The notes beneath the pieces are model-generated. The model ran no database searches. It was not told where the DNA came from and saw only the letters and a program-made list of their open reading frames with translations. Position numbers and translations under genes: made by a program. This document shows positions 1-11,438 of a DNA stretch of 64,000 nucleotides, piece by piece; position 1 is the stretch's first letter; each line of letters starts with the position of its first letter. Source of the DNA: Ctenosaura bakeri (lineage: Eukaryota > Chordata > Lepidosauria > Squamata > Iguanidae); assembly GCA_948474755.1 (NCBI GenBank), contig CAOLHI010000742.1, forward strand, positions 62,001 to 126,000, in the 5' to 3' direction.

Positions 1-2180
1 GATGAGACATATCTGACCTCCATAAGAACTTCATCATACAAAATTTTCATTAATATTCCTGAACTTACTATACTTCTGAATTGACAGTCAGAATTCTGCA
101 TAATTGGCTGGAAAGAGCACAACATAACAGTACTATGGGTCAATGCACTCTAAGAACCACAAATGATACTGCAGTCATAATTCTGCATTTTTACTTTTTT
201 CAGCAATATAAGCAGCACTCTGCTATTGCAGAGTTTGGGACACAAGACCACCATGGAAGTGGGGAAAAATAGGAATCTCTAGGTCTTCCAGCATGTTTCT
301 ATGGTCAGTTCCCAGCAGACGTGGGCCACAGTTTCACACTGGAGGACCTAGGATTCTAAGATCTGCTTCTGGCAGAAGTGGACTACAGAACTGCATTGCA
401 GGACTTACAGCTTCCTAGAGAGAACATATTTTTTCCATGGCATGGGCAAATACAGTAATAATTTTTAAATAAATAAAGCAAGCAAGCAAGATAACCTGTG
501 AACACTCATTCCCACAAATGCTGAACCTGCAAAGTAGAGGGCTGACTCTACGCTTCATCTTACATTCCCAGCTTAGAATTCAAACTCTGCTTCGATAATT
601 GCACTAAAAGTAGATTCATGTACATCTTCCTTTAAATATTTTTTTCCATTTGTATTTTCCCCTTGAGTGGATAGTACCTTGCCTTTAGCATCAATTGTAC
701 ATGACATATTTAGGAGAGGTAAGACAACACTGTCTTTCTGATTTAGCATTACTGACCAAAATCAAAAGAGAAGAGACAGGTTCAAACACAACACTACTGG
801 CTACAGACACAATAAACCTCCAAAATGTGCACTAGACTTGGGGTCTGACTGACATCCTATCCTCATTGTGACAGGACTCGAGGCATGTAGTGTCTCCATT
901 CTGTACTGTGTATGCAGTGTCTATTGGCCTGCTCAAATCACCTATACCTTTCCATCTCCATGTGTGAACACTACACTCAAACTTACTCATTTTAACTATA
1001 GCATAAATTAGGTACACATGCAGTTATGCCAGATCTCATAGCTGTGCAATGGGTGCTAAAGCCCTGAGCTCAATGCACAGCTATTAGCTCCCTACCTATC
1101 GAGTCAAATGTAAGGAGCAGTCTGTGTGCATTCAATGAAAGAGTATACTAAAGATTGCTCTAATGCAATCTCTAACACAGTATAACCACTTGCACAACTA
1201 TTCCAATATTTGTGTAGTGTCCCAACATGATTCTGGCTGATGCAGATCCATTTATATTGCTATTGTTTGTTGTAAGCCCTCAAAGGAGAGGGCAACAATG
1301 GCTATCTAAATCTATGCTTATAGCTCCCACCAGCCTAAGCTAGCAGTCAAAGGTAAGCAATTAGAAAGAGTGTTATCCATAAATCTCTGGAGAACTACAT
1401 TTGACTATCCCATCTTAAAGGGCCAAATATCCACATATACAATTAAATTGTTGTTTCCCATCTTGCACCTCCAGGGTAAGCAGGAGAAACCTGAAAATGT
1501 TGACACAGATATATACATTAACTATTTCCTAGAGTACCAAATCATTTGGGGGGAAATCAGCTATTTGTCCACCTTAAAATGTTGTTTTACAAGATTAGTA
1601 ATGGTCATCTAAAATCATAGATGAAAATATGGAGCTACTGCAAATATGATGCTGTAGTAAAATGCATAAAGTGTGACACACAATTAAAGTGCCACCTTAT
1701 GCCAAAAATGTTCTGAACAAATCCATCTAAAATTAGGTGAAGTCACAGTGAGTAGTGTGAATTACCTGTCTTGAAAATCATTAGATTACTTACTGAAAAG
1801 CACACAAAAAGATTTTGCCCATATTGCAACTCTAGAAAGCTCTGTGGTCAAGACAAGACTATGCTGTGACTTAATAAATCAACATTCTGTGCCAAAAACA
1901 GGCTGGATTCTTCAGTTTGTATAAACCATGCAAAATTAAAAACTAAACAAATTTTCACGCTTAGTTTTTGCGAAGTGTGTTCATGGGAAGGAACCATCAA
2001 CTGAAACCCATACTATGATCATGAAATACCACTCTCTCCTACTGGCCATGTTCAGCCACTTACTGTGAAGGTTCTATTGGTTACATAATTGTGAAGATAG
2101 ACGTCTATTCCTTCACAACAAACGCAAAGCAACAGTCAATGCACATGCCCCACAGATAGCTGATACCTCTAAGTGGACCC
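1..2180. other. Low-copy AT-rich DNA, no gene seen
   Basis: Only short chance reading frames occur in all six frames, with many stops. I recognise no repeat family, RNA gene or promoter. A short AATAAA/GCAA simple run lies near 470-490. If the CpG island at 16 kb drives a gene leftwards, this could be intron; that is inference. Confidence 0.5.
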
Positions 2181-2189
2181 AGAAAATTC

Positions 2190-2520
2190 AGAAACAGATG
2201 AAAAGTGCTCCCTCCATCCCAACTACCACTGTCCTGGCTTCAGAGGGGAATAAGAAGAGGCAGGCACAGATCCATCATGCCTAGGCTCAGATGTAGACGA
2301 AAGGCCCTTTCTCCATCCCACATGTCACTGCCCTGGCCTTGGAGGGAGAGAAGAACCAGCAGTATCTGTTGGACTGAATCCCCTCCCACACTGCCATTCC
2401 CTTTTCCTTTTGCGTCCTGTCTTAATCAGACAGCAATCCTGAAGACAGGGAACATTTTGTCTTTTACTTTACTTTTACTTGACAGACAGACATTTTTAAG
2501 GGAAAACCTCCATACAATCA
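2190..2520 (+). repeat. Possible LINE 3' tail fragment
   Basis: Moderately GC-rich island in AT-rich DNA, with text resembling the 3' untranslated tails of vertebrate LINEs (a pyrimidine-rich stretch, then a gacagggaac-like block, then T-rich sequence). It contains a 106-codon open frame with no recognisable domain, which I do not treat as a gene. Family assignment is a guess. Confidence 0.3.
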
Positions 2521-5200
2521 GGTAGACAAACACAAGACAAACACATGAGACTCCACAAGTGTTGCCTACTTTGTATAATGTTCACGGTGGAAAGTGAAGG
2601 GATGTATTACCTACTCACCCACCTCATCAAAACAATTGCTGCCTGGATTTGCCTGAATGAGGTCAAAGATTTAACATGTTTTGCTTACAAATTCCAAGCC
2701 CATTTTCACAACCATAAGTTGTAGAAATCTGCTTTTTGAAAACACATGCCAAAATTTTCTGGATCCTGCATCTGGCACCAGCATGGCACCACAAATCTCT
2801 TGTGAACATTGCTGATCGCAGCCCTTTTAAAAGATATAATAGTACCTTAGCCAAAGTTAAAGAATATGCTTACTTGTCAATGTCTGCCATTTTTCCAGAC
2901 CTCAGAAAACCTCTGGAAGAGAAAGGAAAGAATAATTTTACTGTTAAGTTTACAGCAAGGAAGTAATTATGCTTGAACCAAGACCGTACCCTTTTATAAT
3001 GAATCTAGTAGAGACATGCTTCTGCTATTGTAGCAATTATCAAACTGAATCACTGCACAGCCCCATATGGTACAAGCACTATGTGTGATTCTGCCTGAAA
3101 AGACTGATAACATTATAAGACAGTTATGTATAGAAGGGCACAGTTTACCTAGCTGCCTGATATTGCAAGGAATACATAGTAGAAATCCAACATGCATTAC
3201 TGATACACTGACATGTAAAATTAGTTTATGGCATCTGGGAGAACACAGAAAAATTATCCACTGAGCTGAAGACAGTTTTCACTATATTCAACACAAATTT
3301 TGAACTGTTCTACACCTCTATTATGTTATTTCAGATAAGGCAAGTTATCCTCCACTTTGAACTGTCATGTCCAATCTTCTGCCATGATAATTCCAATACC
3401 AACTATAAGGTCTCCAAGCAACAGCGACACATGATATGGGTGGCTCTGATGTTACAAACACAGGTTGTACTTGAAGCTTAGACAGCACAACCAGTATGAT
3501 CTTGAGGCATGAGTTGTTCCATGCTGGTGAGGTAAATGCGCACTTGAAGAAATGGACTCACTAATAGGGATGTGTCATTCTGCCTATCCCTCTGCTGCCA
3601 CCACTTCAACAAACATGAGAGCTTCCATTTATCCAAACCACTAGCATCAATGTAAGAATCTCCTCCTGTCACTACTTTGGCTACCAACCTTTTGGTTCCT
3701 GTGTGAGATTTTCTTTTCTATCCCCACCACACACCACCCCTCTTTATTATTCTGCTACCTCCACACTCACTGTGTCTGCACTCAATATGGAACACTGCCA
3801 GAAGCAAAAGCATATAATACAAAAATGATTTATTGAATAGAAATTGAATATAACAGTTTAATACATCTAAATCATATCTCCTGTATTTTCTCCCACATTC
3901 ATCTCCTAACTAATTCTGACCCTGGTTCTAACTTTCCTACTTGGACCCTAAATTCCACTCTAATCTATCCCTAATTCTAACAGACTACTCTTTCATCCCC
4001 TGACCAACTGTCACACCACAGCCTTTTCATCTCCTTAGATATTCCACCAATCACTCACTCCCAGCATTCCATTCTCTTATCCCTCCCAACAGATCCTACT
4101 CTGCTACATCTAATTCAGTGTACATATCACTTTAGTATCTAATAAATTAAACATTTTCCTCTGAAAAGCCCAGAACATTGAATGGGGCACCAATTTTCAC
4201 TGGACTGCACTATGCATTCTTCTAGTTTGCTTAAAATCTTGAAGACATCATAACAACCAAAGCTAATACCTATAAGCAGGGAGTAGAGCTGCTTGCTATA
4301 TATTCAGCAATATTCCTAGGTATGTTCATCAGATCTGGCATGGCTCCATTTTTCCAAGAAGCATCAAATTTCTGTACTTTCTTAGAATTTGCTTTCTAAA
4401 CCAAAGCTCAAGTTTATGAGCTATTGTTAAGTAATTTGAACAACCCCCTTTATTGCTTCACCATCATATGTAAAGGTCACTACTTCAACACAAAGTTCCA
4501 ACATAACTAGGATGAATTTTTCTGTTCTGATGGGCAAAATTGAAAAGTGCATGCACCTAAATTATTTTAAAAGCCTGAGTTTGACTATTGCTTGATACTA
4601 CAGTTTTTCCTATTACCATACATAATGTCATGAACATTCAACCAAATACACCCAGAACCAAAAACAAGCAGGTTTTTAATACTGAACTTTATTTGCTTGA
4701 ACACTTTCCCTTTGCACAGTTGGTCTTCTTCTGATGATCATATTTTAAAAGGTGTGTTTCCAAACAGGTCTTTGTGGTAATCAGCTCCCCAAAAAAGTGA
4801 CCTTCATAGCCCAAATCAGCAAAATTTCTTCACATTAATTTATCTTTCAAATTAATTGCTGCCATCAAAATGTGCTCTGTTACTCAAATGTGTTAAACTA
4901 GTGATTGAACAAAAAGCACATTTGATATGTACCATATTCAATAAAGAAGAGGATCATGATATAGAACTGGATCTGGTTATTACCATTTTACTACTTCCGG
5001 ATCATTTTCTGGGGGTGGGCTCTCAAGTTCTACACATACTATCTCTATTAGTTACTCCAAAGTCGCTTTCATAATTAAATTTGGTAATATTCAATTAAGA
5101 GACAAAAACATGTGACCCACCTACTGATTTAACCCACCTGGTGACAACTATTGAAAGTTCTGCAGCCTCCAGAATCCTTCTTCTACCAATTTCAGACTAT
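2521..5200. other. Low-copy AT-rich DNA, nothing recognised
   Basis: No open frame longer than about 80 codons and no repeat with recognisable ends. A pyrimidine-rich tract runs at roughly 3710-4130. I see no coding exon with a convincing domain. Confidence 0.5.
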
Positions 5201-6127
5201 AATCAGCCCTCCACATTTGTGGGTTTCACTTTCGAGGATATGATCATTCACAGATTACCTGCTGTTACCTATGTTGCCTCTCTATGCCATTTTTAATACA
5301 AACTGCACGCCTCATGAGACTGAGAAACTGTGAACAAGGCTTGTAGGTCCCTATTAAAAATGGTATGGGGGAGTATTGGTGGTGGCAGTAAGCCCCACCA
5401 GCTGTCAGGAATCTCTCCCTGCTGTGGCACAGCCAGAAAGTGAGGAGGAAGGTCAGAAATACTTTCAGGGAGAGTATGAATATACTAAACACAAGGAAAA
5501 CACAAGCCAAGTCAGGTCAAAGTCCAGTCCAAAGGTTCAGGAGGCAGAGATCTGTCTGGAGGGTTTCAGGGAGCAGGAGACACAAAAGTTGTGAAGACTT
5601 GCTATTAATTTGCTGCAAGCAAGAAGCAGCCACGCCAGCAGACTTAAATAGCCACTGTGAGCAGGTGCTGCTTGTTATTGCTTCCTCAGCCTAGTCCATG
5701 CAGTCTCCTTTTGAGCAGCCCGTTTCAGCCTTCTGTGTGATTGAGGGCTGATGGGCACAGTTGGCTGCAACTCCTCTGCATCACTGCTGGTTCCCTCTCT
5801 GTCATGAGCTGGCTGGGGAACTTTTGTCTCTGTTTGACTTTCCAGTGCAAGGGATGTTTCCAGGTTGACTTGCTCATTCACTGGCTCGGTCTCCTGCGCT
5901 ATCAGTTGCTCCTCAATCACAGCAGCAGCATCTATCACACCAGCCACCGACTTCTGCCTTGGGAAGGAACCCAGATGCCTCAAAGGAATCCATGGTGGGT
6001 TGAATGTGGTAATTGTACTTTTTTGGTGTGTTAAATATGGTTTGAGAGGGCCTAGAGGTATTCACAGTTTTTTCACTTTCATGGGGGTCCTGTGTCCCTA
6101 AACCTAGTGTATGTGGAGGGATGACTG
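5201..6127. mobile_element. Tigger/pogo-like DNA transposon remnant with nested insert
   Basis: The left end reads CAGCCCTCCACATTTGTGGG, and the right end reversed reads CAGTCATCCCTCCACATACA. These matching terminal inverted repeats resemble Tc1/mariner-Tigger elements. A second inner pair (cactttcgagga on the left, cactttcatggg on the right) supports pairing the two ends. The middle (about 5365-6020) is a retroelement-like fragment that probably inserted later. No transposase frame is left. Confidence 0.55.
5675..5983 (-). pseudogene. Retroelement-like coding fragment, 102 codons
   Basis: An open frame of 102 codons on the minus strand, unusually long for this AT-rich neighbourhood. It is acidic in the middle (many E and Q) and ends in a basic tract (SHRRLKRAAQKETAWTRLRK). 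Downstream on the same strand is a TATA-like ctatttaag block, followed by an LTR-like segment to about 5595. A similar arrangement (acidic frame, stop, catttaag) occurs at 50099-49880. I read both as fragments of LTR retrotransposons abutting an LTR. No protease, RT or integrase motif is visible, so this remains inference. Confidence 0.35.
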
Positions 6128-6261
6128 TGTTATGTTTTTACTCTGGGTATACTTTCTGACACATACTAGCTATATCCTTACGGTAGTACTCTCAAACCAG
6201 TTTGTTTTCCCTATGTAAATGCCCATCAATTGTTGTGCCATATCTGCGCTCCATACCTGAG

Positions 6262-6660
6262 ACGGAAAATACAAATACATATATACAGTTAATGAAGTGT
6301 ATGCATTTCTGAGCATTACTACTTTAACACAAAATTTGGTACCAGAGGCAGAAACAGCAAGGAAAAAACAGGGAAAGTTTCCTACATTACAAAAAAGAAA
6401 AGCAGTTGACCTTGTTTCAGCTACCTTTTTATTCAAAACAAGTAATATGCACAGGTGAAATGAAACAAACAAGTCAGGTAAGCCTTGCATAAGTAAAAAC
6501 AGAACAAAAAATACATTTTGAATCTCCTAGAGACCACCTGAAAACTTAATCCAAAATACATCCAGAGATTATTCTTTTTTCTCCAGATCCACTCTCCTTT
6601 TGTTTTCATTTTGGTGGCCAAAATCACCGATCTATGTTTTTGATTTTAAACAAGCTGGGA
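6262..6660 (+). repeat. Degraded copy of the 13.8-kb mariner-like family
   Basis: Internal text matches the element at 13843-14556 over several blocks: acaaaatttggt versus agaaaatttggt, gtgaaatgaaacaa versus gtgagatgaaacaa, and the shared ggtaagccttgcataa. The ends are too degraded to define. The order and spacing of the matching blocks are the same in both copies. Confidence 0.6.
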
Positions 6661-7364
6661 GTAGTTGAGGCAACTTCTTCTGTGTTTGCTAGGATTGTAT
6701 ATGTGCTCACACCATATGCGTGTTTTACCTGGTTGTGGGCTTTTTTGCTGCGAAGGGGGGAAGACATATGCTGTGTTCTTCCTGGTAGAAAGGTTTGGTG
6801 TAGGTGACTGACTGACCTGAGTTTGTCTCACCACCACCAGTTTGCCTGCTCTGAAGTTGGCATTTTATTGCTTTTCATGGAAGCAAAAGTGTAATTTGGC
6901 CTTTGGCACTGAAATCCCAGTTTTGTCTTGTTACTGGGCTCTGAGGCTCAACAGTTTGCTCTGTGCAAAATGGGTAATGAACCAGAAAATGAGTTCATTC
7001 ATAAAATACCCCAGGTTTCTGCCTTCTAGCTTATTGGGCAAGTTTATCTGTAGCTAGCTGCAAGAATTACACTAGCTACTCACCCGTAATGGCATATCCC
7101 ACCACAGCAACCATTTTGTGAGAGCAATTACAACACCACCAAAATTCCAAATGTGTCCAGGAGACATAAACGTTAAGAGACTGTGGTATGAAGGAAATCT
7201 GTAACCACCAAAATTCACAGGCCTAAATTTCATCAGGTACAGAAATCTGAAGAAAGATTTGATTACGAATGTTCTGCACATATCACAAAAGCCTCTTCTA
7301 TAGCAATCATTCCATTTTATCTGCAAACACATCTGACATTATATTTCACTGTCTAGTTATATAC
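6661..7364. other. Low-copy DNA, nothing recognised
   Basis: No repeat ends, domains or promoter motifs seen. The first part may continue the mariner-like copy on its left. Confidence 0.4.
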
Positions 7365-7525
7365 TACAGTGTTACTCAAATTGCTTGTCTGTGGACCAGT
7401 TACACTCCAAGATCCATCATCTGCTGATCCATTAAGAGCTTCCAGGAAGAAACAATGGTAGCCAATGGGCACAAACATAGTACCAGTCCCTAGAATACAA
7501 CATACTATGGGAATAAGAGAACAAT
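7365..7525. repeat. Probable hAT-derived fragment
   Basis: The block cagtgttactcaaattgctt followed by gtctgtggaccagtta resembles the common hAT terminal text (cagtgtttctcaaa ... gtccgtggaccagt) seen across tetrapods. Only one end is recognised. Confidence 0.4.
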
Positions 7526-8348
7526 ATTAGAGACTACCATGGGTAATTTTTCGGGGGAAACCTGAAGCACCTGAAAGACTAAAACATGTTCACTCGCACA
7601 TTCCTTCTACCTTTATGCACTACAGAGCAAAACATGTAATAGCTCATTGGAATTTTTTTACCAGAAGTCTCAATCTAATATTTTCACCCCAGCATTAGGA
7701 TGATATCAGCAGTGATATTCAAGAGACCTTTATTTAAGATTCTAGAACAGCTTTCTTCTTTGTCAGTGCTGGCATCAAGCAGTGAGACATAGAGACAATA
7801 TCAGGGCTCACTCTGAAGTATCACTGGGTAGTGTCATCAAATTCTTCTAGTTTGCTTAGAACCGTCACCAAAATAGGCAGTTCACATAAAGGCCAATGCC
7901 AAAGTTCAAGTATATCTTAAGCACAACTCAGGTTGGAGAATAGAAATATTGCAAAATAGAAAAACTGTTACAGAAGTATTTCTACATTAGTGAAAATGTA
8001 AGCAAAAACAGATATAATGCAAAGGAAGTTTACAGCAAGTCCTCGGATCTGTAATCAGCTCATCTTAATCCTGACTTCTCAACTGACAGAAACAACTACC
8101 AGCAAGCCAAATGCTAGCATATACTCAGTTCATGACCCCTGCTGCAAATTCATGCAGAATATGTACTTTTGTTTTGAAGAAATAGAACATGCATTTTAAT
8201 TCATATTACGCACAAATTGTGGCTGGGAGTTCTTGATAAACTCATGGGTGCCAGCCAATATACACTGTGTATCAATAGCTTTCACGGAAAACATGGAGCA
8301 TTTCTTCACAGAACTCAACCTCGAACAGGAAAGGTATACATAAACTAA
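7526..8348. other. Low-copy AT-rich DNA, nothing recognised
   Basis: No open frame with a domain, no recognisable repeat and no promoter-like motif cluster. Confidence 0.5.
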
Positions 8349-8803
8349 CAGTGCAATCCTAACTCAACAAGAGGGCCAACAAGCCAGCTGAGGCAACAGC
8401 AGGCTGGCTGAATATGTGCTGAATCCAAACCACAGTCCTTCCAGGATAGGTGTGGCTCTGGACGATGGACTGGGACCCAAGAATTGGTTTCCATGTGTAA
8501 ACAACTTGGACCAACTCTAACGTTGGCCTAACTTTGTACCAGCACAGCAGCTGTGTCTCTGAACTGAGTGATGTTTTGGATAGGGTGTAACTAAGATGCT
8601 CCCCTGCTCTGCCCCTTTTTTGGCCCTTCAGCCTTAATCTCAAGACTTTGTGTGAGCTGATCTCTGGGATCAGCCAGCACAAGGGAGTTATGCCAGCATA
8701 CGAAGAGTTCAACCAGCTTAGGGCCAGTTCAGCTAGCACAAGTGCCTTATGCCTCATCCTAACTTCACTCCAGTTGTGCTATCTTTGAGTTAGGATGACA
8801 CTG
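8349..8803. mobile_element. 455-bp MITE, CAGTG ends
   Basis: The terminal inverted repeats are CAGTGCAATCCTAACTCA on the left and, reversed, CAGTGTCATCCTAACTCA on the right (16 of 18 match). The interior is moderately GC-rich with no transposase. A 132-codon minus-strand frame inside has no recognisable domain and is taken as chance. CAG...CTG ends suggest the hAT superfamily, but I cannot see an 8-bp target duplication. Confidence 0.6.
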
Positions 8804-10623
8804 CAAATACTCTGAGAACACTTACAAAACAAGACCAATGCTCTTAATAAAAATTATATTTTATCTCCCTTTGCTGTGATTCCTTGTGTACTTCACTCTG
8901 CCAAAAGTAAGAAAGATCAACCTTTTACAAAAACAGATCCTAGCAAAAGTTTGATTTTTAGAGCGAAAGTGATCTACAGAAGTTGATCTATTCCAAACAA
9001 AACCCAAAGAATAATAATCAGGCCTTGGCATTATTATGTTGATTTCAACTTGGCAAAAACAGATAATTCACCTAAATATTACACCCATCCTTAGCTCTAA
9101 AATTTAAAACAAGAACCATATTTATCTGAACGTCTTGCTGTGCAGAAGACATTAAAAAAAACTTCTTTATGAATCCTATGGTTTGCAGTCTAGAAGGGCA
9201 TGAAAGACAAGCTGAGTGCAGTCAATTGAATAAGAGATATGGCTGCACTTTTGGCTGACCATATAGGGTAATCAGGTATGAAGTTGTTCAATGTGTCTAG
9301 TAATACCTTTCAAAACTGTAAAATATATCAGCTAGCCATTAAGGTAGTAAATTCTAAGCTCTTACATAATAAAAATCTGAATTACCAGCTTCTAGTCTGT
9401 ATCAAGTAGACTTCCACCACTAATACTGGCCATAACAGAATATATACAGAAAAAAACAGCAATATCAAGAGAACAAACAGCATGCCCGTGCTATTTGCAA
9501 GCTCAGCATTTGCAAATTCAACCTTACATGAAGGGAAAACAAAAAAATATTTTAAATATTTTAAAAACTGCTTGCAAGCAATCAGAATCAGAATGAAGCC
9601 CTCAGCCAGTGCAGGGTGGGCAGCACATCCAGGAGGAAGCTACTCCCTACCATGTGATGCCTGGTAGGGGCAGCTGTCCTGATCCTGGTTGCTTGCTTGA
9701 AGTTTAATCTAATTCTATTCAGGTTGATGAAGAAGCAAACCCCATTCTGTTCAACAGGCTCATTTCAAAATGAATGTTTGCAAAGCAGGAGAACCAGTCA
9801 AATGGCAGGAGGTGTAAATTCTCACCCTTTCACACATTCCTGCATTTCTAGGAATTAGCCCAAGCTTCAAGAGCAGGAAGGCCAAGACAAATGAGATGGG
9901 AATTTGTGAAATGGCAGGTACTGCCTGACCTGCAATGATTGAGGGCCTCATTCTGACCCTGACTGTGATCAAGCAAGTGGGATCAGGACCACTGCCAGCC
10001 ATCGCAGGGCAGAGAGTGACTTCCTCCAAGACCTGTTCTCTGCCATAGGGCTTCGGCAGGGATATGGCTGTGGTGATTGCTGTTGCACTGTGCCATGTTT
10101 TGACAGAGACTTGAAGATGCACAATTTTTGGTATTCACAAGAGGTCCTGGAACCAATCTCTTACACATACTGCAGGCCCAATGCATTCCATACTATTCAT
10201 ATGTATAGCTATTTAGTGAAGTAGACTCCAATTTAAACTTTTTACAAGTCTTTCTGTTAGTGATGTTAGATTATACACCAAAAAAAAATACCATCCAAAC
10301 TTAAAACAGTGCTAATAACTCTAAAAATCTTAAAACATTAGTTTCTGAAGCAATGAAAGAAAATGACTTGTTTCTAAAATTCTTCAGGAAATTTGAAATA
10401 CACACTTTGCAAAAAAAATTATTTACTATTTTAAGAATACAAAGGATTTAAGTATGACAAAGTTAACATATACCATACACTCATTCATAATGGTTACACA
10501 CCAGAAATGGGCATATAGGCTGTTTTACCCTAAAAAGCCCAAGACTAATTTGTCCCAGTTAGCAAAGAGAGAAAAGTGAAAATGAGAACTATCAGCATTC
10601 TTGCTGATGAAAACAAAACATTG
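8804..10623. other. Low-copy DNA with a possible old transposon
   Basis: Mostly featureless. The stretch 9570-10190 is richer in GC and includes text such as ggtattcacaagaggtcctgg, reminiscent of old DNA-transposon termini, but I could not pair two ends. No gene seen. Confidence 0.4.
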
Positions 10624-10631
10624 TTTTAAAT

Positions 10632-11430
10632 CAGCAGTTCTCAACCTGTGGGTCACAACCCCTTTGGGGGTCGAACAACCCTTTCACAGGGGTCGCCTAA
10701 GATCATTGGAAAATATGTATTTCCGATGGTCTTAGGCTCCATTCCCTCCTTGGTGGTGGTGCACAAGCGCAAGCCACGCGCTCGCGTCCTCCTGCCCCCT
10801 TTGGCGGGAGCGCATGCAGCCACAGCGTCACCACAACAGGAGTGGTGGTGCGCAAGTGCGAGCCACGTGCCCGCATTCTCCTGCCCCCTGTTCAGAAGGG
10901 ACTGAAATTGCTCCCCTTCTCCGCTACTGGGAGAACCTCCAGTCTGACGGGCCAGCTTGGGGGGGGCGGCAGCAGCACGCGGGGCAGGCCCCCTCCTTGC
11001 CATGGCCCCTGCCCCACTCGCCATGGAGGGGGCGCTGTGGAAGGGCCGGGGGTTTGCAAGGCGGCGCTTTTCCGGGTGGGTGAGCTGTGCCCGACCCAAA
11101 AGACAAAGGCACTGGGATTCTTTCACCCCACCCCACCCCGGCCAGAGTTGACATTCTGGAAACTTTTCCCACACAGCCCCCCCCCAGCGGAAACGACAGC
11201 GAAGCAGAAGCTGAGCCCGGGGGGTTCTCAGAGTTTTTTTACCGGGGGAGATGCGCGGCTCCTCTTTCCCTCCCTGCCGGTCCCCGCCCCCGTTCCTGGC
11301 CGGTGAGGCTGCCTTTGCCGGGCGGGGGGAGGCACTGTAAATAATAAATAAATAATTTTATGGTTGGGGTCACCACAACATGAGGATCTGTATTAAAGGG
11401 TCGCGACATTAGGAAGGTTGAGAACCACTG
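10632..11430. mobile_element. Non-autonomous SPIN-type hAT element with GC-rich cargo
   Basis: The left end begins CAGCAGTTCTCAACCTGTGG and continues with the gaccc-ctttgggggtcg motif. The right end reversed begins CAGTGGTTCTCAACCTTCC. These termini are those of SPIN (Space Invader) hAT elements, known from lizards, frogs, bats and other tetrapods and known for horizontal transfer. The element is flanked by a perfect 8-bp duplication TTTTAAAT (10624-10631 and 11431-11438), diagnostic of hAT insertion. No transposase frame is present. The interior, about 10745-11325, is very GC- and CpG-rich, unlike the ends and the flanks, so it may be captured host DNA. Open frames of up to 173 codons inside follow from the high GC content and have no recognisable domain. 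Confidence 0.85.
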
Positions 11431-11438
11431 TTTTAAAT

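Noticed and set aside
8359..8757. 132-codon minus-strand frame
   Set aside because: Inside a MITE with clear inverted ends; no transposase motif.
10653..11306. Overlapping open frames of 173, 154, 89 and 85 codons on both strands
   Set aside because: They lie in the GC-rich interior of a SPIN-type element, where stop codons are rare by composition; no domain, and frames are open on both strands at once.
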